This document shows, piece after piece, positions 37,488 through 48,425 of a stretch of 64,000 nucleotides of DNA. Within the stretch, counting starts at the first letter, position 1. Each line of letters begins with the position of its first letter. The DNA is taken from positions 64,769,608 through 64,833,607 of the forward strand of contig NC_092861.1 of NCBI RefSeq assembly GCF_032062135.1, read 5' to 3'. Below the pieces are notes generated by a model. The model searched no databases. It saw only the letters and a program-made list of their open reading frames with translations, and was not told the DNA's origin. The translations under genes and the position numbers were made by a program. Source of the stretch: Pyxicephalus adspersus. Lineage: Eukaryota; Chordata; Amphibia; Anura; Pyxicephalidae.

Positions 37488-38456
37488 AAAAAAACAGTCT
37501 GTAAACAGTAAGTACATTTGCATATGCCTAATTTCTAATGTATAATTAGAAGGGGGGGTCAAAGAAGACATACCTCTTGGTCTTTCTCTGCTATCATTCT
37601 TATGTTTTTTTATGATTACAGTTCTAAGAAATGTACAAACACACAGATATTTGCAAAGGTTAAACCATATAGCAGTATAACTAGATACAATTGTGAATCA
37701 ATTATTCTTAGTATTGAACTTATGAGAAGACAGTTGTTAAAATGAATGGCCTGAAAAAAACGGTCTCTTTAGGAAATCATTTAAAGCAAATTCACCTCCA
37801 CATATACTTGTGTATATTTAAAATAGTAGCATGCATGGCTTCCACAGAAGAACCCTCCAAAGAAACTCCAGACTGAAAACAGGTTACTAAGCTAGAAAAT
37901 AATCTTTTTATTCCTGCATGGTACTAGGACTGGAAGTGAAATTCAAGAGTTAATAACCGAGTCTTGCCAGAGAACAAAATTACAAACAGTCTGTCCTTAC
38001 AGAGAAACAAAAATAACTAGCTAGTTGGTGTCAAAGAATTTGCAAAGGGCTACTGTTAAGTCCACATTTGGGTGTCACGGGATAGTTGTCAACAAACCAG
38101 TGTACACTGCCAAAGTTTACAAAGCTTGAGTAATGGTAATTATTGAGTAATTTAGCAGTCTCTATAGGCATACCTCCTTGCTAAAATGGACAGATTAGAC
38201 TTGTTTGTTATGTGACCATTATCTGTCCTCAGTTAAGTAAAATTATTGAGCATGAATGTATGTTTGTGTCTTATTACACAATATTAGAGAGACTTGAATC
38301 ACATAAAGGGTCTTTCTTCCGGGGTCATAAAAAAATGAAATTCAGATAAACTTAGGATCAATCACCCAATTAATACTGTAAATAATCTGTATTTAGAGAC
38401 ATTATGGAAGAGAGATAAAGGGACTCTAAATATTACCTTTTATTATTTTTTCTTAC

Positions 38457-38583
38457 CTTTGCAGCCAAATGAGCAGTGTATTCTCCTGTGGTTGTAAATC
38501 GATTCTGACACACAAGGCAAATATAGGAGCTATCACACTCTCCATGAAGAGAAATGGTTGGATCACACGGGGAGTGGTCAAAC
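38457..38583 (-). CDS. znf451: ZNF451 zinc-finger exon A, minus strand
   Basis: ZNF451 is a SUMO2/3-specific E3/E4 ligase of nuclear (PML-body-associated) chromatin, with N-terminal SUMO-interacting motifs, many C2H2 fingers and a C-terminal ubiquitin-interacting motif. This 127-base exon lies between the acceptor ggattttag and the donor gtaaga on the minus strand. It encodes FDHSPCDPTISLHGECDSSY, then ICLVCQNRFTTTGEYTAHLAAK. FDHSPCDPTI-LHG is a hallmark of vertebrate ZNF451, directly before the CFACP finger encoded by exon B. The exon ends in phase 0 and would splice in frame to exon B. Exon B, however, lies upstream on this strand (39358-39511), so the order is wrong for a normal transcript. 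Confidence 0.82.
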
Positions 38584-39305
38584 CTAAAATCCAGGTTAAA
38601 AAAAACAAAAATGAAATCAAGGATCCATTCTGCCTTGTATAAAGGATTCAGGCAGTTGGCTGTGGTGTATTGGTGTGTGGATATTATGTTCTTGGCACAC
38701 TTTGGGTTCTTTAGTACCAACTGAGCATCATTTAAATGCAAATCTGCCTTGGTATTGTTGTATGGCAATACCTTACAATGCTAATACATCATATGTCACA
38801 CAGCTCAGATCATTTCAAACTTGTTTCTTGAACATGGGAATGAGTTCACTGTAATCAAATGGCCTAAACAGCCACAAGCGCACAATCCAGTAAAGCACTT
38901 TTGGGATGTGGTGGTATAGGAGACAAGCATCATGGATGTGCAGCTGACAAACTTGCAAATCTTTAAGTCTTAAGTTTGGTTTATGAAGTAGAAAAAAAAC
39001 GTTCTTGGTCTATGAACCATCACAAGAAGGCTTTTAACTAGGGAAAGGAAATCTATTCTGACTGAAAAAAGCAACAAGTACTTTAGAAAGCAGCTGACTG
39101 AAGGGGATGTTACTAAGGGCATATGATACAGGACTTGGATTAACCGTGCACTAACATTTCTACAAATATATTAGTACAATAATGAAAGTGGAAATATTGC
39201 TGCAATTTCTTTGTTTAGCACAATATGGTCAGAGCCAGCCAAATAACTATGGCAAGAACAGTTCTTTATAACAAAAACTAGAAAAGAAAAGCTAAAATAC
39301 ACCAC

Positions 39306-39353
39306 ATTTTCAATTTGTAATTTTAACCATATTTTCAATTTGTAATTTTAACT
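39306..39353. repeat. 24-bp tandem duplication
   Basis: ttttcaatttgtaattttaa occurs twice in succession with a near-identical flank (ccata, then ctata). It ends a few bases from the donor side of znf451 exon B, so one copy lies in its intron. Confidence 0.85.
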
Positions 39354-39357
39354 ATAC

Positions 39358-39511
39358 CATCGACTTTGATGCTTCGCACATAGTGATTATTTGCAGACAT
39401 GTGTTTCAGACAGTCGTCTCTTTGGTTAAAAAGTAGGAAACAGCTGGGGCAAGCAAAACACTGGACAACTAATGGAGAAAGAGTTTGTGGATGATCATTG
39501 GACATTTTTAC
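39358..39511 (-). CDS. znf451: ZNF451 zinc-finger exon B, minus strand
   Basis: This 154-base exon on the minus strand follows a long T-run acceptor (tttttag) and ends at the donor gtatag. It encodes VKMSNDHPQTLSPLVVQ, then CFACPSCFLLFNQRDDCLKH and MSANNHYVRSIKVD. The finger C-x2-C-x12-H-x5-H is intact, and the QCFACP-CFLLF core followed by KHMS-NH matches the ZNF451 finger that follows exon A's sequence in other vertebrates. It begins in phase 0, the exact complement of exon A's end, yet lies 5' of exon A on the same strand. No further middle exons of this roughly 1,000-residue protein were found nearby. Confidence 0.82.
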
Positions 39512-39889
39512 CTAAAAAAAAAAAAAAAAAAAGATATAACAAAATAAAACAAAGAAAATACACACAAACACTGTTATTGCATTTAGGCAGTAAATAATAC
39601 TGGACCAACATTTCTACATGGGTATAAGTAAAGTAGTACGTGCCCAATGATTGAAACTAGCAAAGTGTGGCCAGGTAGTGGGGAAAGTAGAGGATCATCA
39701 GCAGGAAGGGGGAGGTCCTACTTCCCAACTGAGGATGTTTTCTTATTTAGAATACTGTATCTCGTTGTGGTGGGTCCAGAATTGAAAAAGACTGATTCCA
39801 AAAACGGACAATAAAAATAGTTAAAGCTCTGAGAGATGAGGGGAAAAAAAACATGAACAATAACTGTGTACTGTAGTCTTCTTCATGGG

Positions 39890-39965
39890 TAAATAAGGCA
39901 TCCCCCTGAAAATAAGCCCTAGAGCATATTTTGGCCTTCAAAAAAAAATAAGACAGTGTCTTATC
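39890..39965. repeat. fragment of the 'ataagacactg' dispersed repeat
   Basis: aataaggcatccccctgaaaataagcccta followed by aaataagacagtgtctta resembles a widespread vertebrate dispersed element with gaaaataagac motifs; a fragment of the same type may lie at 32468-32530. Assignment is by motif only. Confidence 0.4.
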
Positions 39966-40139
39966 AGCTGTCATGCATTTTACACCTATCAAAAATAGAT
40001 ACTTGTTTAGGTAAAGTTCATGACCACAGAAAAGCACTGTGTCCCTGGTATTTCATATACACTCTTTATTCTATACTTTATTAGTATGTGGTATTGTCAT
40101 ATTGTTAGCTTAGTGAGGTGAATATTTTCTTTTCTACAG

Positions 40140-40187
40140 ACACGCATGAAGAAGACATGGAAATAAATTCCATGGGGCAGGATGAAG
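40140..40187 (+). CDS. znf451: ZNF451 penultimate coding exon, plus strand
   Basis: This 48-base exon on the plus strand lies between the acceptor ttcttttctacag and the donor gtttgt. It encodes THEEDMEINSMGQDE and ends one base into a codon. The terminal exon at 42592 completes that codon as Asp, giving QDEDADIREAIRRS. An acidic run before the C-terminal ubiquitin-interacting motif is what ZNF451 has at this place. It is on the opposite strand from exons A and B. The call depends on the exact phase match to 42592-42644. Confidence 0.65.
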
Positions 40188-40532
40188 GTTTGTTTTTATT
40201 CTTGTGTGCATGATTTTTTTTCTCCTTGTCTCTTTAAATCCTGCAATATTGGTAGCATATCTGCCTAATGAATGTCTTTGTACTAATTACATGTTTTTCT
40301 TATTTATTCTGTTTTGCTTTACAAGGATCTTACAACTTCCCCTTTTTAAAAGGGTCTTTGTTAGTGCTGTACTAAACTAAGTACAGTAAACATTTTAGAT
40401 GAGTGACAGGACATTTTTGTTTAAGATATTAATGTCAGTATAGAGATTTAGGGTACCTTTTTCTAAAATGCATGTGGACCATGGTAATCTCTGATAGCAA
40501 CAACACCTAATCCTAAGAAAGAAAAGTCTAGG

Positions 40533-40845
40533 GCTATGTACGCATCGTAAAAGATCCTTTCCAACGACCAAAGTCCTACATGTCTGTAAAAGACTCCACG
40601 ATGCACGAACGAGTGCTGTACATACAGCGCCATTCTGCTCTAAGGAGTGGGGAGGGACAACGTAGCGGCACCCTGCCGTGCTCTCTCTTGTTGTCCCGGC
40701 ACCCTGCCGTGCTCTCTCTTCACTTGTATTACGATTGTTTGTGGATCCATGAATGGCGTTGGATGAGCGCGCCAGATTATTGTCAGATACTAGCTCTGAG
40801 GCGATTATTGGATGAGAATCATCTGACGTTTTGTACACCTGTAGT
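40533..40845. mobile_element. MITE family A, inverted copy in znf451 intron
   Basis: It begins gctatgtacgcatcgtaaaa with the hairpin-forming gatcctttccaacgac and ends ggatgagaatcatctgacgt, then tgtacacctgtagtc. A 27-base internal duplication (tcccggcaccctgccgtgct repeated) distinguishes this copy. It lies between the two plus-strand znf451 exons. Confidence 0.8.
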
Positions 40846-42591
40846 CTGAAAAGGCCAGAAACTTGCCTTTTTAGGATCTTGGCTGTATTCTAGACTCTGA
40901 TCCATGCCTAGAAAGAAAGGCGCTACATGCTCCTTAGTTGCAGGTTCATACACTCCATTCTTTAGAGCTGACTGACTTTTTGAAGAAAGTTGTGGGTCTC
41001 ATAAGAAGCTTCCTTCTAATAAGTACCATGTGCTCAGTTCTGCTCCCAGAACCTGGAACATGTTCCAAGTTGCTTTTGTCTCTGAACAGACCATTTCATT
41101 TAACCAAAAGGGTTTGGGTTTCTCTGTCTTTCGGACCTGGCTCTGGCCTTGACACACCTTTCTTATGGTCCAGAAAATCCTGACATTTAATGGCAGCTTG
41201 AGTTCTGGATGTTCTGGGCAATCTGGTGCTTGTTTGGTGGATTCTCTGCTTCTGATCAACATATTGAAATACTGAGCAACCCTTTAATACTGGATGGACC
41301 TGTTGGTAGGTGACCTGATTCAAATTTAGTGAACAATGCCATGGTAACCTTTATAGTGGGAAAAAAGTATTTTTGCAGCAAAAAAAAGGTTGGCTAATCG
41401 TGACCTGTGCGGAACACAGCAAACTTTCTCGGTCATGTTCACACCTGTTGTGGAAAAGTGTTGTGTAGATTTTCTTGGGTGAATGGTCCCTGAAGCGGGA
41501 GGTGTTTGGGGAAGTGTGTTGCAGGTGGGGGATGCTGAACATGGTGGATGAATGTGAATATTCAAGTGTTACATTCAACAAAGAACTGAACAGATTTGAC
41601 TCCACGTCCCAGTATACACGAAATAATGCATTGTTGACTGAGGGCTCATTACAGTCTGACCTATGCCCTTCCTCCCCAGAAGATGCTTTGTTGTGCTCCT
41701 AGATTTAATTGAGGAACACAGGTCCCTGTCCTCTTTATCACGGTTTCTCTTTTATACTTCTTTGCTGTGTAACAGAACATACTGTAAATAAAGGTTATAC
41801 CTAGGGCAGTCCTACAAGGTTTGTTTGGTTTGGGTTTTGTAGCCAGTGTTCGGTGGCCAGTTGCTTGGTAAAATAACCCAGCTGTCACACAGAACACTGT
41901 GTAATAAAATCCAATAGTTTCAAGTAATTTAGGATAGCTTAAAAGGAAAAATGGAAACATAAATGGAATAAAAATGGAGAGCTAGGAAACATGCACAAAG
42001 GTTGTGCAGTTGCTTACAACAACCAATGTAGTTTTGGTGTAAACATGAAAGATGGAATCTTTTTATATAGATAAAATGACTCTTAATTCATATTTCTATT
42101 AATCCCTTGTTGTTTCTGCTTTTTGTTTTCTTGTGTGAACTTAACACCTGCGGCAATGTTTACATCCAATAAACCTAACTGAATCTCCAATCCATACAAC
42201 TGTAATTTTACTAAAATACTAAAAAAATTGTTTACGTGCTATGCCTATGTTTTCATACTTGGGGTCCATTTACATTTACCATTTTAGTGTTTTATTCCAC
42301 ACCTCAATTAAGCTGTAATCAGTGCACAAGAAAACAAATATCTGTTCTTTCCTTCAATAGTGTATATTATATCTATATATTTTTTGCATTTTATTAAAAA
42401 TGTAAAATAGTGTTTTACACATGGTACCCTTGTTATGAGCCTGAACTGGAATCCCCTTTAAAATTCTTAAAGCTGAACACATAAATATAAATGGGCCCCT
42501 ACTATGAGTTTTGTACTAATAAAATATTTACCTGAAAGAGATTCTGTCCTCTAACAAACTGATTTTATTATTTATATGTCTTTCCCTAAAG

Positions 42592-42644
42592 ATGCTGACA
42601 TTAGAGAAGCAATCAGAAGGAGCCTACTGGAAATGTATTCCTAA
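42592..42644 (+). CDS. znf451: ZNF451 C-terminal exon (UIM), plus strand
   Basis: This is the terminal coding exon after the acceptor ctttccctaaag. Completing the split Asp codon it encodes DADIREAIRRSLLEMYS and stops at TAA 42642-42644. The acidic-x-EAIRRSL-EM pattern is a ubiquitin-interacting motif and is the known C-terminus of vertebrate ZNF451, where it binds ubiquitin. The residues match the family ending closely apart from two extra residues. An ATG-initiated open frame starting at the same base is read in another frame and is not the gene. Transcription here points toward rab23 (convergent). Confidence 0.78.
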
Positions 42645-44455
42645 AAGATCAGATGGGTCATTGACGCTTCTTCATGTATACAGAGGGAATGTTTGTCATT
42701 TGTGTTGCCTCAGAATACCGCCTATCTTGTTACCTTGTCTGATACTTCATGATCATAGCCTAAATTACATGGGTGCTGTAATTCTTGGTATTACCACCTC
42801 CAAGGCTCGGCATATTGCTGTGAGGGGTTTCTGCAAAGAACAAATTGTTATTCAGTTGGTGTGACAATTTTTTACAAACTCTAGTAGCGGGCAGAGTATG
42901 CATCATTTTTGTTTTTTACACCCAGTACTATTTTCACTAATGTGGATTATAAATGCCAGTGTCTGTCTTGATCACGCTTCTGCTCCTCTGAGGTATACTT
43001 TGGTTTTTAGATACTTCTTATTGGATGCCCAAAGAGTTCATCTGGTGTCCATGGCAGAGTTTTGTGCAATTCCTGCTTAGGACATAGGACCACAATAGGT
43101 TCCAGTATATTGATAAACATTAGCAGCACAGCTGTCTGATTTGAAAGAAAAAACAGTTTTTTTCAAGGTTGTTTTTTTCTGCTACTATTCAGGAAAAGAT
43201 CCATGTAGTGGCTGGGCCACAAGACTTTTAGAAATTGTTTTCAGTTGTCACAGACTTTTTCATGAGACAATGGTTATCTAATTAAGCAGAATCAGCTGAT
43301 TGGGTAAAAAAAGAAAAAAAAGAAAATCGGGCAATCCTTGTCATATTGATTTTGTTGCTGTTTTGGTGCTGACATTTATGAAATATCAATGCTTGCTATT
43401 GGCGTGAATGGCTGGGTTCTACCTGACCATGATAACCCAAAGAAAAACAAATGTTTAGAACACAGGGAAAGCTGCGGTCTAGCCTAAAGCAGCCCTGTAC
43501 TAAGTATTTATAATAATGCTAAACCTTTCATCTTTTAAGCTGAGTCTGGTGAAAAGCCCACACTTTGGCATGTGTATGCACCCTCCACACAATCCAGTGC
43601 TTGAGCAAAGAGCGCTGACACTTTATGAACAGCCTATCTTTATGCAGACACTGACTTTTAGAATGACTGTGTTTGCAAAAAACTTCTGGCGAAGTCCAAA
43701 GGCTGAGATGTGTAACCTGAGTTTCTGCTGTCACATTTCACCTTTACTCTATTACTGTATGCTTTAACAAAGGCCTGCAATATAATGCATGTAGTCTGAT
43801 ACTAATATTCTTGATGGCATGGCTGTAATTCTAATGCAGTGGCCTTGATAACTTTGTCACTGATGTGGAACAAGTATGTCTGTAAGGAGCTCCGATAGCA
43901 TTTATGGCACAGCAACAAGCATTTTTAAAAATGAAATTGGCATTGATTGGCAGCGTGCTTATTTTACGGGTTTCAAAGATTTCTGTACCAAGCAGATGAC
44001 CATTTTCAGGTATTGTCTGTTGGCATGTATTTGAAATACTGTTTGCACCTCAATATAAGCAGTTATTGTATATAACAGATGGTATAGTGTGTACATGTGT
44101 CTGTGTAAGACAAAGTAGGTGGTAATATGTGTACTTTATACTTTTGGTTTCTTAATAAATATTCTGACATTTTGTGTGTGTTTGTTTTTCTGTTCAGCAG
44201 AATGCCAAAGTAGCAGTAAAAATGGTAGTTATTTTGTGTTTTTCTTTCTTGCTGGCCCAGTAGTTTGCTGCAGGAAAGTTTAGTCTATTAGTGAATAATT
44301 GATTTAAAACAAATCATGACACAGATGTCAGGACACCTAGTGTACACTCCTGTGCCAAGATTTCCAAAATAGTGAAGGAAGAAAGAGAAGGCAAAGAACA
44401 CGTGTACCCCAAGGCTGGTCCCACACCTACATGTTGTGATAATGGCTCATACATT
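42645..44455 (+). other. znf451 3' UTR and downstream DNA
   Basis: AT-rich sequence follows the znf451 stop. Candidate polyadenylation signals include ttaataaatatt near 44150. No further gene is recognised. Confidence 0.4.
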
Positions 44456-44461
44456 GTCACT

Positions 44462-44660
44462 CCCTATGGCAGCCTTTGTCAACCTTTTTGATCATGGGAG
44501 AACCCTTCATATCTTCAAGGAACCCCTTCTATAACTACTAAACCCACAGCACATGCAGACATAACCCATCCCCTCATACAAGACATAGTCTCTAAAAGTG
44601 GAGGTGTTCCAAGTAATAATAATGAGCTGTTTTTACAATGGGACCAATTTGTTACAAAAA
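44462..44660. repeat. possible hAT-like MITE fragment
   Basis: ggcagcctttgtcaaccttt followed by ggagaacccttcatatcttc, aaggaaccccttctataact and cccacagca has the structure of a common amphibian dispersed element with caacctttt termini. Only one end is clear. Confidence 0.4.
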
Positions 44661-46011
44661 CTTTATGCAAGTGTCTATATTAAAACATCTTATTTTATCA
44701 ACTTATCCAGGCACTCAGAGGATTTAACATGGACATCTACAACCAGATTCTGTTTATAGATCTACAGACTCTTAAACACTTGTAAAATGTGTAGAATTGG
44801 TACATGAGTATAAAAGTCTATGTATAGCTAGACCCATCTTTCAAAAAACATAATGAGAAATATGAACTGGATTTGGAATAAAGAAAAAAAATCTCTAAAC
44901 TATGGGAAACTAAACTAAAATCTGTAAACTGCATATTTCCCTTTCCACACTTCTTTAAATGACCTCTATCCCTCTCTTTCCAGTCCCTCACCACATGCCT
45001 AATTACACCCACACAACTCTAGTTGCATGGACATGCCCATGCTATACTATATATTTTGACCATTTATTTTTAAGCATATATTCCAACTCCATGCTGTATA
45101 AACTTGAATTTTTGAGAGGGGGGGGGTGTTGCCTAGGGAGATCAACACCCAATATCAAGCTGTGAATAATTATTAGGCAGCTTCTCTTCTTTCAACAAAG
45201 AAATATCAATAACAAGTGACTCTTGATGGGGCGGTGGCTGATCAGCAGTAGGTACAGAGCTCCACTTCAACTTAAACACCTGCGAGGTGGAGGTGGGGTA
45301 CTGGTATGGGCTGTTATTAAAAATTACTCAAAATCAACTCCCAAACCTACAGCCAGTTTGTAGACAACCCACCTCAAACGATGGTACAGGTAAAAGTCTG
45401 TATCTTTCAAGAAGCCAGTAAAGGATGAAAGAATGGCGACATAGCCTCCTTCCTAAACCTTGGGAACATGTGGGCCCTTCTTAAAACAGGAGATTTACGG
45501 GGAAGGAAAACCGTACACATCTCTGAACAAAGTTTGCGATCTGTGGTTGCAGCTGCGCAAAAAGCTAATCAACAACAGATCAAGAAACTGACAGACTCCA
45601 TAAGCCTGATTTAATAAAGTTCTCCAAAGCTGAAAAAGATACATTTTCATCAGCAAATCTGGAATAAATTGGGTCCAGTATTCAAAACATTTGCTAGCAT
45701 GACATTGAAGAACTTATGTATTTCATATGTTATGTATGTGTTCACGCTCACATTTTCTTTGTAAAATAATTTAGGTTTATTAACAATTTGGACTGACTGT
45801 ATTTGTTACATGTTAAAATTAATCCTCAAGATACTCATTTGGCTAATTTGTGCACATTGTGTATTTATGTTGAGGGCTGGACCAGCCATTCATTAGGTGG
45901 TTCCCAATATACTCTGAACTGCATTGGCCTTTCACAGAACTGCATATTATAATTTATCATCAAAATAAATATGGGCAAAAGTTTACAAAACCCTCAATCA
46001 GGGCCTCATTC

Positions 46012-46270
46012 TTAGAATTTTTTTTTCATTTGACCTGTCTGACTTTTTTTCTTGTCTGGGCCTTTTGATTTCCCTAAACTGCTGCTGCTCCTGCTACTAT
46101 GACCAGCAAAGTATTCATCTCCATTTAATGGCTTCCAATTGTAGGTCCAGGTAAATCCAGGGCTTATATTTTCTGGAATGTCTGATCCCAAAAAGCACAC
46201 AAGTACTTTCTATTTCATATATCACAATATAATCGGGCGCCTGGTTGATGTTCTGATCCTCTGACACAGA
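46012..46270 (-). pseudogene. unrecognised coding-like terminal segment
   Basis: On the minus strand, after the acceptor-like tccatactctccatag, a frame reads SVSEDQNINQAPDYIVIYEI and continues ESTCVLFG. Near 46196 the best coding signal moves to the next frame: PENISPGFTWTYNWKPLNGD, EYFAGHSSRSSSSLGKSKGP and a lysine-rich end, stopping at 46012. If the shift is real, the segment is a broken exon or retrocopy of an unrecognised protein. Otherwise the first frame alone stops after a further 20 or so residues. I could not place it in a family. Confidence 0.3.
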
Positions 46271-47500
46271 CTATGGAGAGTATGGAGCTCAGACTGGTGT
46301 GGTATTTCTATGCTAGTTTTTAAAGGTGTGTAACTGAAAGATTTTTTGACTTATATTGGGGCAATTGTCAGTTCAGCAGTGGGAGCATTCATAATGTTCA
46401 TTTGCTACAGATGCAAATGTAGTATTTTCCACAATTTATCCAGTTTCACTTGCATATAGCACAAAGAAATTAGAGATAAGGAAAACAACTTTACAAGTGA
46501 AAAAATGTAAAGAAAATGTGTTCCCATGGTTAACTTTTCCAAAAGAAATTTCTGCCAATGAGCTGCTTCCCTGCTGCAAGGAAATACCAACACAGTGCTA
46601 TGAAAGCCTGTAACCTGGATTACAGCACACATTCTCCAATGTTAGAGAATTAAGAAGTAGGTAAAGAGATCTATAGCCAAGTACAGGAGGACTGGGCAGG
46701 AATGACAGCTGTTTGGGATCTGTTCTCGGTGAACATTATTTTGTGCGCTGTAATAAAATACAAATAATACCAATTAAATATAAAGTCTTGTGACGATTGA
46801 AACAGCTGAGCAGTACTAACATAGGACAAGGAGGTTCCTATGCAAGCAATGAAAGTGAAATCCTTGCTTGGTTAGTAATTTCTCTCATCTTCTGAGGGCT
46901 CAGCCTACATGAATAGTCCAATGATGAAAATTCCATAAACCGAAATCAATAGTTACACTACAGCCACCCACACCTAATGAGCAGTTGGGAGTTCTTTATT
47001 GAAGCGGCACCTAAACATTTCTCTAAAATAAATAACAGAGCCACAGAAAGATATTTTTAAGTGGTTTATTTAAACAAGATAAATATTTCAATGTTATTGT
47101 ACAGACACGTAAACTTGGATTCTGCTCCAAACCTTCTAACAAGTCGCTTTATTATGGAATCCTTTTTTATACAAATAACTGAGTATGGTGTGGGGAATTC
47201 TGATTATTGGTCTACAACAGCTCAGACACGGATTCAGTACATGCAAAAAGAACCGTGTAGAAGAAAACTCTGCCCTGCACATTCCAGACTGATGTGTGGG
47301 CTGGTTTAGAGAGCCAGTAAGTAAAGTGCACCTGAGCTGAAGTTTGTCTTTGCGTTAGCCATTCACAATTACAGGCTGGCCTGCCATTGACCGCTGCCAA
47401 AGAAGAATAAAATATCTGTAACTATACACCTCTCTGGGCTTTTACTTTATTTATAAAGCGCCAACATAAAAGGCAACACTACAATAAATAGGGATGTAAT
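46271..47500. other. intergenic stretch, nothing recognised
   Basis: AT-rich. A short tttatttataaagcgcc motif at about 47448-47464 resembles the SINE family seen at 50630. No exon signal. Confidence 0.4.
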
Positions 47501-48119
47501 GTGAAGGAATGATCAGCATGGCTACATGTCTTTTGGAAACTAGCAGATCTTTAATGTGGATAGGTAGGAGGTTCTGGTGGACATTCTCTACCTTGACCTA
47601 GCAGGGCGCTAAAATGTTTTAGGCCCAATCCACTTTCAAAAGCATCTGAGAGCAATTTTGGCACTTGAAAGAATGCCATTTCATATAAAAGGCAAATCTG
47701 CAGCATCTTTGAGATTTCTTGATTTTATAGATCATTGACAGAACCATGTCAATTAATTAGAGGAATTATCAAGTAGTGAACTCTGATTCTGCATGGTTCA
47801 AACATTTTGAGTAATGAGCCCATCATACTCATTTGTAAACAAGTGATGTGCCAACTTGGAGATGTTAAAACCAACAGAGCAGCAAGATCTGGGAGGCCTT
47901 TAAGTGTCAACTAAAATGTTTGCTCCTGCTAGGATTGTCAGACTGGGGAAATTCAGATAAAACAATTGCTAAGATACATTTGGGTGCCAAAATGTTTGCA
48001 GGTCAACTAGAAATTATAAGTAGTGAATACCTTCAGGTTCATTTTGTAGCATTTTGAGTGTCATATAGTAATAGATTTTGCAAACATGGAAACCAGTCAA
48101 CAATCCTTGTAGAGGCTCC

Positions 48120-48425
48120 CCATACTCCCCGTACTAACAACATTCTAGACCTTCAAGGCAGCAGGAGTCATGAATTTTGATGACTATCAATCTTAAAGGC
48201 CACACAGGTAATGCAGAACACTACCCTAACTTGAGGTGCTGAAAGAAATACAGCGATGGGAGCTGCAGGAGGTTCTTTTTACAGCACTCTCCACCTGCTC
48301 ACAGGATTCCATGAATTTGGTTTTATCACATTGACTATCCAACCCTACTCACCAGATCTTGTTCCATCTGGCTATTTTGATTTTCCAAACTTTAAAAAGA
48401 ATTTCAAAATGTAGGAACATTTCAA
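48120..48425 (+). mobile_element. mariner-like transposase remnant
   Basis: One plus-strand frame at about 48310-48410 reads EFGFITLTIQPYSPDLVPSG followed by YFDFPNFKKNFKM and a stop. This is the PYSPDL-PSDYFLFP region that contains the third catalytic Asp in mariner transposases (here Ser-Gly replaces Ser-Asp). The preceding DNA to about 48120 is consistent with more of the transposase in broken frames. Confidence 0.65.

Noticed and set aside
37227..37571. Minus-strand open frame spanning the first gap
   Set aside because: It includes unknown bases, and the readable ends have no recognisable motif or splice-consistent boundaries.
37574..37623. Possible 50-base minus-strand exon near the znf451 exons
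   Set aside because: Splice-like ends are present, but the 16 encoded residues do not clearly match ZNF451, and its end phase does not fit the start of exon A.
42592..42864. ATG-started 90-codon plus-strand frame
   Set aside because: It overlaps the znf451 terminal exon in a different frame; the correct frame joins the previous exon and encodes the EAIRRSL UIM.
45228..45600. Protein-like frame including LLKTGDLRGRKTVHISEQ
   Set aside because: It looks like part of a retrocopy or transposon, but with frame changes and no recognised family there was not enough to call it.
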